Shown: positions 1 through 7,629 of the stretch, piece by piece
Layout of the letters: the number at the start of each line of letters is the position of its first letter
How positions within the stretch are numbered: position 1 is the first letter of the stretch
Assembly (NCBI GenBank): GCA_023150835.1
Contig: JAKLKB010000035.1
Location: forward strand, 1 to 64,000
Length of the DNA stretch: 64,000 bases
Source: Myxococcota bacterium
Lineage (GTDB): Bacteria; Myxococcota_C; UBA6777
Reading direction: 5' to 3'
The notes under the pieces: model-generated
Databases searched by the model: none
Seen by the model: the letters and a program-made list of their open reading frames with translations, nothing else
Told to the model about the DNA's origin: nothing
Translations under genes and position numbers: made by a program

Positions 1-111
1 GGCTTTTTTTGGAAAAGAAGGCGATGTACAAAACCAACAACGGCTTTTTTTGGAAAAGAAGGCGATGTACAAAACCAACAACGGCTTTTTTTGGAAAAGA
101 AGACGATACAG
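1..111. repeat. 41-bp direct tandem repeat at the window edge
   Basis: A 41-bp unit beginning GGCTTTTTTTGGAAAAGAAG is present at 1-41 and again, identical, at 42-82. A third copy starts at 83 and decays after about 29 bases. The array may continue to the left of the window. It lies downstream of the minus-strand S26-type peptidase gene. No protein is credible across it. It could be a small intergenic array or part of a 3' untranslated region. Confidence 0.85.
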
Positions 112-131
112 GCCGAGGGGTGGGAGATCGC

Positions 132-821
132 TTAGGGTTTTGGGATGGAGCGGGTGAGAAGTCGTTTGGTCTCGCGGAGGGCGTTGTGGGTGCGTTGGGT
201 GAAGGTGTCGATGGGGAGGGGTTTGTTGTGGCGCTTGGCTTGTGTGACGAGGCCAAGGATCTGGTGGGCGTGGAGGGGGGCGTCGAGATCGGGGCGATTG
301 TCGCCACGTGTCCAGCAACGCCAGAGGTGCGGGTCGTCAGGCGCGGGGCAAGAGGGAAGGTGGAAGACACCGCTCCATGCGTTGGCGGCTCTATGGAGCA
401 TGGAGGGAGGCTGGGGGGACAGGCTGGTGACGCGATGGATGATCCAGCGGTGTTCGAGGGCAAAGACGATGATCTGGCCGATGCGGATATCGGGCCATCG
501 GAGGGGGACGAGGGCGACTTGATCGCCAGTTTGGAGGAAGGGGCGCATGGAGAGGCCTGTGGTGGAAAGCCAAAGCAGATCGAGACGGAGATCACCCCAA
601 CGAGAGCGCCAAAGTTCGGAGGCGTCGCAAGCGATGACGCTTTGTGAGAGGGAGAGGATGCGGGTTTCGTTGGTTGCGAGGGAGCGCACCAACAGGCCGG
701 AGGGAAGGCGGGTGTGAGCGCAAAAGAGTTCCCATCGGTGTGTGAGGGAAGGGAGGAAGAGGAGGCTATGCGGGGGGAGGTGAAGGGCGAGGGTGGGGAA
801 GAGGCGGGGAGGGGATGTCAT
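132..821 (-). CDS. S24/S26 (signal peptidase I-like) serine peptidase
   Basis: A 229-residue protein whose middle matches the signal peptidase fold. It has LSMRP with the likely nucleophile Ser91, a GQIIVF strand at 115-120, IHRV with His129, and GDN at 173-175 followed by a conserved Asp. A His rather than Lys after the Ser box is the pattern of ER/SipW-type signal peptidases, which use a Ser-His pair. About 85 residues of unknown type precede the domain, and no transmembrane anchor is obvious, so it may be cytoplasmic or loosely attached. The ATG lies 5 nt after the stop of the 60-residue gene at 827-1009. It has no purine-rich ribosome site of its own, so translation is probably coupled. 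Inference: maturation peptidase of the RiPP-like cassette. A housekeeping signal peptidase is less likely given the absent membrane segments. Confidence 0.75.
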   Translation of the reverse strand: MTSPPRLFPTLALHLPPHSLLFLPSLTHRWELFCAHTRLPSGLLVRSLATNETRILSLSQSVIACDASELWRSRWGDLRLDLLWLSTTGLSMRPFLQTGDQVALVPLRWPDIRIGQIIVFALEHRWIIHRVTSLSPQPPSMLHRAANAWSGVFHLPSCPAPDDPHLWRCWTRGDNRPDLDAPLHAHQILGLVTQAKRHNKPLPIDTFTQRTHNALRETKRLLTRSIPKP

Positions 822-826
822 GGGGG

Positions 827-1009
827 TTAGGAGGGTTGAGGGAGGCAGTCCTCGTTGCAGGGATCGTTAAACTCAAAACATCGATCACCGCTTTTTCCCG
901 CGCTTTCGAGGGCGTTATTTTCGAACAATGGCTCGGTTTGGATGGTGGGGGGGTGGTAGGGGCGTTTTGGTGTTGGTTGCGAATGATTTTCTGCGGAAGG
1001 TTCGAACAT
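827..1009 (-). CDS. Small Cys-rich protein, candidate RiPP precursor peptide
   Basis: A 60-residue ORF starting at an ATG preceded by AAGGAG nine bases upstream, a strong ribosome site. The first two thirds are Pro/Glu/Asn-rich without a signal peptide. The last 17 residues hold three cysteines (Cys44, Cys51, Cys55) in CFEFNDPCNEDC, and the chain ends LPQPS with a C-terminal Ser. Its stop is 5 nt from the S26-type peptidase start, and 77 nt separate it from the upstream lipoprotein gene. The same strand further upstream encodes a radical SAM/SPASM enzyme, a PqqD-like chaperone and an HprK-like kinase. Leader-core layout plus this context suggest a modified-peptide precursor. The family is not recognised. 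It could instead be an ordinary small protein. The C-terminal Ser is noted because HprK-like kinases of lasso clusters phosphorylate such a residue. Confidence 0.6.
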   Translation of the reverse strand: MFEPSAENHSQPTPKRPYHPPTIQTEPLFENNALESAGKSGDRCFEFNDPCNEDCLPQPS

Positions 1010-1086
1010 CTTGGAAGTCTCCTTGTTTTTGGGGGACGGTAGATGGGATGCGAAGAAGTGCTGCGTTGGAGAAGGGCACGAGACAG

Positions 1087-4000
1087 TTAATAAACAACGT
1101 AGAGGTTGCCTTTGGCAGAGGTGCCCGTTTCAACGAGGACGAGATCAGGGAAGCCATCACCGTTGAGATCGAGGCCACCGAGCAGGCTATTGTAGCCCAA
1201 GCCAACGTTCGCAGCACTTCCAAACCAATGGATATCGGCTTTGGCGTTGAGATCGCCGCCGGTTAGGTTGTTGAAAGAGTTACCAAAAAAGAAATGGGCG
1301 GAGCCGGCGTTGCTTTGGGGGTTATCAGAAAGCCCGTTGCCGATCATGAAGTCGGCGTAGCCATCGTTGTCGACGTCGCCTGCAGCGCTTGCGGTGGAGA
1401 TTTGAGAGCCGGAGGGGCCGTAATAAATCAATTCGGCGTCGCTTTCGAGGAGATCTTTGCGTTGGTTGAGTTTTTGGCCGGAGAAAAGGAAAGCAGCGCC
1501 ACCCGTGTGGCCTTGGGGGGCGACGCGGGTGGTGTCGATGATCACGAGTTCAGGGGAACCATCTTTGTTCACGTCGCCCACAACGGAGACGAAGTTTCCG
1601 AATCGGGAGCCGGAGGTGCCTTGGATGGTGAGGGTGGCTTGGCTGCTTTTGATTTCCTTGGTGGTGGGTGTGGCAAGGAGGGGTCCATAAAAGATCATAA
1701 CGCGAGAGCTTGCGAAAGAAGGCACGATGAGATCAGCGTGGCTGTCGCCGTTGAGATCCGCCAAACGCGGGACGGTGGCGAAGGAGGTCGCGGTGGGGAG
1801 CGAATCGTTGTAGATGCGGATATCTTCGAATGTTGCGTCGCCTTTGTTTAAGACGAGTTTGTTGGGTGCTGCGGGGTAGGTAGAGCGACCAAAAAAGATA
1901 TAGATTTGGCCTTTTGCGGTGGTGTTTGGGATAGGTTCGGTGGGAGCGGATACGACAAGATCGGCGCGTGTATCGGAGTTGAGATCGGGGATTCCTCGGC
2001 GGCCTGCGGCTGCGAGTCCAAATCCAAAAAGTCCGTCGCCGTTGAGGACGACTCGCGAGGGTGTGGCGATGCTGCCGGTGGTGATGCTGTTTCGTGGGCC
2101 GCCGAAGACGATATAGACGCGGCCTTTGCTGCTGTTGGTGTAGGGGGCACCGACGGCAAAGTCATCGAAGCCATCGTTGTTGAGGTCGCCCATTCCGACA
2201 AGGCTTTGGCCGATGCGCTGGCTGCTGTCTTCGCCGTAGAGGGTGACGTCGGGGGCTGAGGGGAAAAGAGAGCCAGAGGAGGCAGGGCGGCCATAGTAGA
2301 TGTAGACCGCACCTGTACGTGTTTTGTTGGGTTCGGTGTCTGAAGGGTTAGAGACGACGAGATCGAGGAGACCATCTTTGTCGATGTCACCGACGATGGC
2401 GGTGGCGGCTCCGTAAAGGCCCGCGTCAGGCCCAATCGCGGCGAGGGTTTGTTGTTTGAATTGGGCCGTTACGGAGACGTTGTTGGAGATAGCCGAGAGA
2501 TTTCCAGCGCGGTCGATGGCACGGAGGGCGAGGGTGTATTTTTGTCCGATGCGGAATTGATCGATGACGAGAGTTGCGGTTTGTCCGGGTGTTCCGACGA
2601 TGTTACTTTGTTGGACGTTTGTTATGCCGGCCCAATTGGCATCGTTGATAGGGCCATCGCCTTTGAGCCAGCGGGCTTCGTAACGAAGCAGGCCGGAGGG
2701 GCTAGGACCCGTATCTTGGGAGTGTGCCCATGTAAGTTTGAAAGAGGCTTTGCGGTGATCGACGACTTCGACTTTGAGGTCGTTGATGGCGTTAGGAGCG
2801 GTGGTATCGATGATGACGGTGTACTGAAGGGTTGTCGATTTCTGGTTTTTTTTGGTCACTTTGACGCTGATTTTGTTTTCACCTTCTTGGAAGGTGATTC
2901 CTTGGAAATCGACGTTGCGGAGTCCAGCGGCAGCATCGACGAGGGTTTTGGTTTGAGATTGTCCGTTGATGGTGAAGTCGGCAGGTTGTCCGACTTCGGC
3001 GTCGCTGGTGCAGGACAGGCCATTTTGGACGCCTTGGGCTTGCGGATCTGTGTCGTCTGCGCTGGAAAGGTTTGCGGAATTGTTGGTGTCGAAAGCAGGG
3101 CCTTTGATGAGCTTGCAAGAAAGGGCGGGAGCGCCTTGTTCTTCGACGGTCACTTTGACGGCGGGGGAGTTGGTTTTGAGATTGCAGGTGGGTTCGAAGG
3201 CGTTGAGTTGGAAGGTGTTGTCTTGATTTTCGACGAGGGTAACGAGGAAGGTGACGACGCTGTTGTTGGCTTTTTGGATGAGTTCTTTTCCGTTGAAGAG
3301 CAGTTTGATATCCGTCCCGTTGGGGGCGCTGGTTGTGGCGCGAACGGTGTACTGAACGCCGGTGGTTTGGGGATCTTCGTCGCGACTGGCGGGGATTTTT
3401 TGTCCTTCAAGGATGTTTGCAAACGAGATGTCGTGGCCGCGAGTGCGGATCTGGACTTTGGATTCGGCGCTTTCACCGAAATTTTGGAGTGGATCTTTGA
3501 CGGTGGTTTTGAGCGTGTGTTGAAGCAGGGCGTTGATGGAAGTGAGTGTGACGCGGAAAGAGACTTTGCCGCTGTTGACTTTGTTGGGTCCAGCGAAGGG
3601 AAGGCCGTCAAGGAGGAGGTTGGCATCACTACCATCGCGAGCGTTGGTGGAGACATCGACTTGGAGTTGAAAGCCATCGGTTTGGGGGTCGAGGTCGTCG
3701 GGTGGGCAGAGGAGCTTGTTGTGGGTGGGGGAGTCGATCACGACGGTCGGTGCGGTGTTGAGGATTTGGAATTTGATTTGATTTTGGCAGCGATTTCCGG
3801 CTTTGTCGGTGATTTTGGCGGTGAGGGTGACGTCTCCGTCGGGGAGGGTGGTTTTGGTAAAGATGGCTTTTCCTGCAAGGACGGGAGCCGAAAGGGTTTG
3901 AGGGCTACCTTTGCCGTTGTCGAGGGTGATTTCAACGTCTTCGCCGGGTGCGGGGGGGGGTTCGACAAGGACTTCGATGGTTTTTTGGAGGCCGGGGGTT

Positions 4001-4491
4001 TCGGTATTTTCGTCATCTTTGGGGCCAAACACATCGCCGGCGATGGGTTTATTGATTTTGATTTGGAAGCATTGAGAGTCGACGGTGACGTTGAGAGCGT
4101 CGGAAAGGTAAGTTTGACCGTTGGCGGCGGTGAGCTTGAGTTGGAGGATGTTGGCCCCTTCGGCGAGAGTATAGCGCTGGAAGGTGAATTCGGTTGTGGT
4201 GAGGTTGATTTCTGCGGGGTTTCCGCCGTTGGTGGTGAGAGTGACTTTGCTGTTTTCGGGGGCGTTTTCGGTTTTTCCTCGGAGGGTGAGTTGAAATCCG
4301 GGGGTTTGTGGATCTTCGTCTTGTTGGGCATTAAAGTTTTTTTGAGAGATGCCGACGAATTGGATGGTTGTGGGGCCGGGCGGAGGGCCGCCACCACAGT
4401 TGCAGGCAGTGGTCGAACCTGTGAGCAGGGCCAAGCACAACCATCCCAACAGGGCGAGGCGTTGGGGTATTTTTTTGCGAGGGATAGACAT
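1087..4491 (-). CDS. FG-GAP repeat lipoprotein with Ig-like and fibronectin III-like modules
   Basis: An 1134-residue surface lipoprotein. The signal peptide ends in a lipobox TGSTTAC with the acylated residue Cys30. Five successive Ig-like modules follow, each opening with a recurring motif of the type DxDPQTxGxQ (for example DEDPQTPGFQ, DDLDPQTDGFQ, DEDPQTTGVQ). A fibronectin III-like segment (around residues 580-700) comes next. The last 450 residues are about seven FG-GAP repeats with calcium-loop patterns such as DIDKDGLLD, DLNNDGFDD and DVNKDGSPE, forming an integrin-alpha-like propeller. Role: probably adhesion or surface binding; no ligand can be named. The start ATG has GGAG eight bases upstream. 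A TATAGT hexamer with a poor -35 lies about 140 nt upstream. It sits inside the minus-strand cassette between the radical SAM gene and the small Cys-rich gene, which may be coincidence or may make it a carrier or substrate. Confidence 0.88.
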   Translation of the reverse strand: MSIPRKKIPQRLALLGWLCLALLTGSTTACNCGGGPPPGPTTIQFVGISQKNFNAQQDEDPQTPGFQLTLRGKTENAPENSKVTLTTNGGNPAEINLTTTEFTFQRYTLAEGANILQLKLTAANGQTYLSDALNVTVDSQCFQIKINKPIAGDVFGPKDDENTETPGLQKTIEVLVEPPPAPGEDVEITLDNGKGSPQTLSAPVLAGKAIFTKTTLPDGDVTLTAKITDKAGNRCQNQIKFQILNTAPTVVIDSPTHNKLLCPPDDLDPQTDGFQLQVDVSTNARDGSDANLLLDGLPFAGPNKVNSGKVSFRVTLTSINALLQHTLKTTVKDPLQNFGESAESKVQIRTRGHDISFANILEGQKIPASRDEDPQTTGVQYTVRATTSAPNGTDIKLLFNGKELIQKANNSVVTFLVTLVENQDNTFQLNAFEPTCNLKTNSPAVKVTVEEQGAPALSCKLIKGPAFDTNNSANLSSADDTDPQAQGVQNGLSCTSDAEVGQPADFTINGQSQTKTLVDAAAGLRNVDFQGITFQEGENKISVKVTKKNQKSTTLQYTVIIDTTAPNAINDLKVEVVDHRKASFKLTWAHSQDTGPSPSGLLRYEARWLKGDGPINDANWAGITNVQQSNIVGTPGQTATLVIDQFRIGQKYTLALRAIDRAGNLSAISNNVSVTAQFKQQTLAAIGPDAGLYGAATAIVGDIDKDGLLDLVVSNPSDTEPNKTRTGAVYIYYGRPASSGSLFPSAPDVTLYGEDSSQRIGQSLVGMGDLNNDGFDDFAVGAPYTNSSKGRVYIVFGGPRNSITTGSIATPSRVVLNGDGLFGFGLAAAGRRGIPDLNSDTRADLVVSAPTEPIPNTTAKGQIYIFFGRSTYPAAPNKLVLNKGDATFEDIRIYNDSLPTATSFATVPRLADLNGDSHADLIVPSFASSRVMIFYGPLLATPTTKEIKSSQATLTIQGTSGSRFGNFVSVVGDVNKDGSPELVIIDTTRVAPQGHTGGAAFLFSGQKLNQRKDLLESDAELIYYGPSGSQISTASAAGDVDNDGYADFMIGNGLSDNPQSNAGSAHFFFGNSFNNLTGGDLNAKADIHWFGSAANVGLGYNSLLGGLDLNGDGFPDLVLVETGTSAKGNLYVVY

Positions 4492-4722
4492 TGATTTTTC
4501 TCCATTAAAGCAAAAACAACCACCAAGGCGACCAAGGTAAGGGTTGCGTCAAACGGCGGGCGCTAGGTGTTTTGGGTTACGCAGGCTTCTTGGAAAGAAG
4601 ACAAGGGTCACATCAAACGGACTATAAAGACTTTTGTTGGTGAAAGAAAGTCTCTTACTCGTAATTTTCTTGTGGAGAAGGCACGATCTTATCCACCTGT
4701 CGGGTGGTTTGGGCAGGTTGGC

Positions 4723-5979
4723 TCACTGGTGCCGTTGTTGGGTGTAGTGGTTTTGTGGGGGAAGGGTTGCGATGTGTTGCAAGAGGTTTTGGAGTCCTTG
4801 GGGGAGCGAGCCACAAGAGGAGCCGCAAGAGGTTTTCTTTGGGGTTGAATGGGTGGTTGAGCCGAGAGGAGGGGTGTGTTGGGCAAGTTGTTGAAGGGCG
4901 GAATGGAGGTGGTCTTTGGAGAACGAGGGAGGGCGTAGACCGTTGCGTTCTTCCCAGACTTGTCGGCGGACACGAGCGAGTGTGCAGAGAGCGGTGCTGG
5001 GCTTGGTAGGGTCGCCTGTATCGAGCAGAGCCGAACTGGGGCAGTAACTACAGTGAGATTGATCGGGGCAGACTTGGCAGATGGGGTCTTGAAAGCGTTG
5101 GAGGCTGCGGATGGATTGGATTTCTTGTCCTTGCCAGATCTCTAGCAGGCTTTGGTTGCGGAGGTTTCCGAGAGAAGGGATCAAATCCATGCAAGAGTAG
5201 ACTTGGCCGTCGCATCCGATGACGACGCGAGTACGTCCGGCGCCGCAGATCGGGCTGTTGGGGATGGCGGGTCGTGGTTCGAGTTGTTTGGCGAAAGAAG
5301 GATCGCGTTCTGCCATGAGATGGTAGAGGTAGGCGAGTTCGTCGGCTTGGACTTGCATGGAGAGAGGGTGGCGTTTGCGGTCGTGGGTAGCGCTGACTTT
5401 GAAGTCGATGACAAAGCGAGCGTCGAGTTGTGCGGCAAGTGTGCGCGTGGGGATGATTTGGCCGAGGTTTTCTTGCATTTGAAGGTATTTGATCTCGGTT
5501 TGTATGCCGACACTTCGGAGGTTTTGGAGTCCTTCGACGGTTTTTTGCCAAGAGCCCGAGATTTGGGTGATGGCGTCGTGGGGCGCGGGTTCAGCGGCAT
5601 AGAGTGTGACGGAGGCGGCGTGAACTCCGGCCTGTTTGAGTTTTTGGGAGCGTTCGAGATTGCAGGGGGTTCCTGAGGTAAAGAGGGTGATGACAAAGCC
5701 GTGTTGGCTGGCGTGGTGGATAATTTCGTAGATATCGGGGCGTAGGAGGGGTTCGCCGCCAGTGAAGGTGATGCTGGTGGAACCAAGGGCTGCAAGTTGA
5801 TCGAGAGCGTCTTTGACTTCGGGGAGTGTGAGCTCTTGGCGAGGGTTTTCAACGAGATAACATTGTTGGCAGTGGAGGTGGCATCGTTCTGTGAGGGTAA
5901 AGAAGACGCTTGCGGGGATATTGTTTCGCAAGATGCGTTCTTTGAGTTTTTGGCTAATGGAAGTGGTGGGGTGGGACAT
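4723..5979 (-). CDS. Radical SAM/SPASM peptide-modifying enzyme with Cys-Gly tail
   Basis: A 418-residue enzyme with the radical SAM cluster motif CHLHCQQC (Cys33, Cys37, Cys40), GGEP at 74-77, and a SPASM-type C-terminal domain with Cys245, 256, 263, 301, 304, 310, 313 and 332, enough for auxiliary iron-sulfur clusters. Such proteins modify ribosomal peptides, often with a PqqD-type leader-binding partner, and a PqqD-like gene ends 129 nt upstream. Odd feature: residues 350-418 form a low-complexity tail containing TSCGSSCGS (Cys385, Cys389), which is not part of the SPASM domain. Translation start: ATG with AAGGAG eight bases upstream. Related family types include PqqE, AlbA-like and GeoRSP-like maturases; the exact reaction cannot be assigned. 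A heme d1/AhbD-like enzyme is the main alternative. Confidence 0.85.
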   Translation of the reverse strand: MSHPTTSISQKLKERILRNNIPASVFFTLTERCHLHCQQCYLVENPRQELTLPEVKDALDQLAALGSTSITFTGGEPLLRPDIYEIIHHASQHGFVITLFTSGTPCNLERSQKLKQAGVHAASVTLYAAEPAPHDAITQISGSWQKTVEGLQNLRSVGIQTEIKYLQMQENLGQIIPTRTLAAQLDARFVIDFKVSATHDRKRHPLSMQVQADELAYLYHLMAERDPSFAKQLEPRPAIPNSPICGAGRTRVVIGCDGQVYSCMDLIPSLGNLRNQSLLEIWQGQEIQSIRSLQRFQDPICQVCPDQSHCSYCPSSALLDTGDPTKPSTALCTLARVRRQVWEERNGLRPPSFSKDHLHSALQQLAQHTPPLGSTTHSTPKKTSCGSSCGSLPQGLQNLLQHIATLPPQNHYTQQRHQ

Positions 5980-6108
5980 TGTGGGCTCCTTGCGAAGCGT
6001 GGGGTGTTGGGCTGAAAAAGCTGCGCGTGGAGAGTGTGAAGGGGAGAAGAGAGCGTTAGATGCGCAGCAAGAAGTGTTGGATGCGGTGTTTTGGCTTTGT
6101 ACGCGGGG

Positions 6109-6390
6109 CTATTTCTCCTCAAAGGAAAGGAGTTCTTTGGATTGGAGGATGGCGACAAAGCGTTGAAGATCAGCCAGAGCATATTCTGGGGAGACATCGA
6201 ACAGGGCGGAGACTTGGTTTGCGATGGTTTGGAGATCGTGTTGTCCGTCGCACAAAGACCAGATGAGAGCGCCTGTGGCGTTGAGTTCGTGGAGCTTGGC
6301 GTGGGATGCGTCAAGCAAAAAGGTGGCGTCGTCAAAGTTGCGGGTGCCGACGGTGGGGTTTCGTTTGGGTCGTATGTGGCGGGCGATCAT
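6109..6390 (-). CDS. PqqD-like peptide chaperone
   Basis: A 93-residue protein typical in length for stand-alone PqqD/RiPP recognition elements. The pattern ATFLLDASHAKLHELNATGA-LIWSLCDG-TIANQV-LFDV matches the PqqD fold: two beta strands, the conserved LN-x-TGA-x-IW helix start, then a winged-helix-like domain. Family role: binds the leader of a precursor peptide and presents it to a radical SAM enzyme. The start chosen is the ATG at 6390, because AAGGAAG lies just upstream and because upstream in-frame sequence is the shadow of the kinase gene. It begins 25 nt after the HprK-like gene stops and is followed by the radical SAM gene, so all three probably form one transcript. Confidence 0.85.
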   Translation of the reverse strand: MIARHIRPKRNPTVGTRNFDDATFLLDASHAKLHELNATGALIWSLCDGQHDLQTIANQVSALFDVSPEYALADLQRFVAILQSKELLSFEEK

Positions 6391-6415
6391 ACAAGATGCT
6401 TCCTTGTGTTGTGTT

Positions 6416-7447
6416 TCAAGCCGACATGGCGGCATTTGAGAGAGTTGGGTGCGGAGTGGTTGGATGAGCGAGAAGTTCCCAATAGGCGTTTGTGGGGGGA
6501 GTTTCGAGCAGGTCGCAAAAAGGGAGCCATTGATCGAGGAGCTCCATGAGTAGTAGTTGTTCGCGTTGGTTGGGGAAACTAAAGCAAATAACGCGAGCGA
6601 GGCGTTGGAAGGATTCGCGGGGAGAGAGGGGGTGTTTGGCGGGAGAGGTGGCGCGTTTGAGAAAGTGGATGCCTGCGAGGGGGGCGGCGATCTCTTCGCC
6701 GGGAGCGCCCCAATCGCCATAGAAGGGAGTGCCATAGGCGTACAAATTGCGGGGATTTTGTGGGTTGGGTCGAAGGGCCACGATCTCGTCGCTGAGGATC
6801 TGTGTGTTGGGAGGGGCGTTGCGGGTGGCGGTGGTTTTGCCGGACCCAGAGGTCCCAGCGAAGAGGTGGGCTTGCCCATCGCGAACGAGGCCCGAAGCAT
6901 GGAGCAAGGCACCGCCAGAAGCGAGGAGTTGGCGGTGGAGTAAGAATTTCCAGAAGGTTTGCACGACAGCACGAGCGGACTTGGGTAAAGGAGAGATCAA
7001 GCGCGCAGGGCCGAATTGTGGGACAAGAGCGGCAAAGCGGGTGTGCAAGACCCACAAGCCATCGGAGGATTCTTCGACGTGAAGCATGAGGGAGTGTTGG
7101 GCGCTGGGCTGGGGGGCGAGTTGTTTTTGTTCGGCGGCTTTTTCGTAGAGAGGTGTCAATTGCTCGAAAAGGGCGAGGATAGAGTGTTCGTATTTTTCTG
7201 TAAGTCCGGCACTACCGATGAAGTGGATGGCCATGTCTGCGGGTTGCGGTTGGGGAGGGGAGAGGAATTTGTGTTGGAAGATATCGTCGAAATGGGCGTA
7301 GATGGTGTCGGCGAGTTCTTGGGCATGGAGGGAACAAGAGGTTCCAGCGACCTGTAGGCGCAAAAACTCGGGGGGGCAAGGGGGAGGTTGGAGCAAGATG
7401 CGTTTGGCATCTTCGATAAAGGGTTGGCAGAGGAAGGTGGTGGGCAT
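6416..7447 (-). CDS. HprK-like P-loop kinase/ATPase
   Basis: A 343-residue protein whose C-terminal half resembles the HPr kinase fold: SGGALLHASGLV strand, Walker A GTSGSGKTT at 198-206, LSDE at 219-222, and a GTPFYGD loop around 239-245. The N-terminal 170 residues are unlike true HprK and unknown. HprK-related proteins lacking the HPr target recur beside PqqD, nucleotidyltransferase-fold and RiPP genes. In lasso peptide clusters one phosphorylates the precursor. Here it opens a run with PqqD and a radical SAM gene. The ribosome site is weak (GAGAACCTC before the ATG). Substrate unknown; the 60-residue small protein is the obvious candidate in the window. Confidence 0.8.
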   Translation of the reverse strand: MPTTFLCQPFIEDAKRILLQPPPCPPEFLRLQVAGTSCSLHAQELADTIYAHFDDIFQHKFLSPPQPQPADMAIHFIGSAGLTEKYEHSILALFEQLTPLYEKAAEQKQLAPQPSAQHSLMLHVEESSDGLWVLHTRFAALVPQFGPARLISPLPKSARAVVQTFWKFLLHRQLLASGGALLHASGLVRDGQAHLFAGTSGSGKTTATRNAPPNTQILSDEIVALRPNPQNPRNLYAYGTPFYGDWGAPGEEIAAPLAGIHFLKRATSPAKHPLSPRESFQRLARVICFSFPNQREQLLLMELLDQWLPFCDLLETPPTNAYWELLAHPTTPHPTLSNAAMSA

Positions 7448-7629
7448 GAGGTTCTCGTTGTGTGGGGTTATAAGGAGCAGTCCACGGAAAGCACGGAAAA
7501 GTGAAAGAGGTCAAAGGCCATCAGAGAGCGAAAACAAGTCGCACCTTGGGAAGGGCTTGCGCAAGCGCTATACCGCGCCACGCGAGAAATCGTACAGGAA
7601 AGAGAGATGAGGGGGGGGCTGTTGTGTCG

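Noticed and set aside
2449-4494. Long plus-strand frame opposite the FG-GAP lipoprotein
   Set aside because: Shadow of the lipoprotein on the opposite strand; Gly/Asp/Val-rich without family features or a ribosome site.
4691-4705. Hairpin CCACC-TGTCG-GGTGG after the radical SAM stop as a terminator
   Set aside because: Stem of five pairs and no T run on the transcribed strand.
7448-7510. 17-codon ORF (MAFDLFHFSVLSVDCSL) upstream of the HprK-like gene
   Set aside because: No ribosome site, and it is built over copies of the CACGGAAAA-type 9-bp repeat; more likely noncoding.
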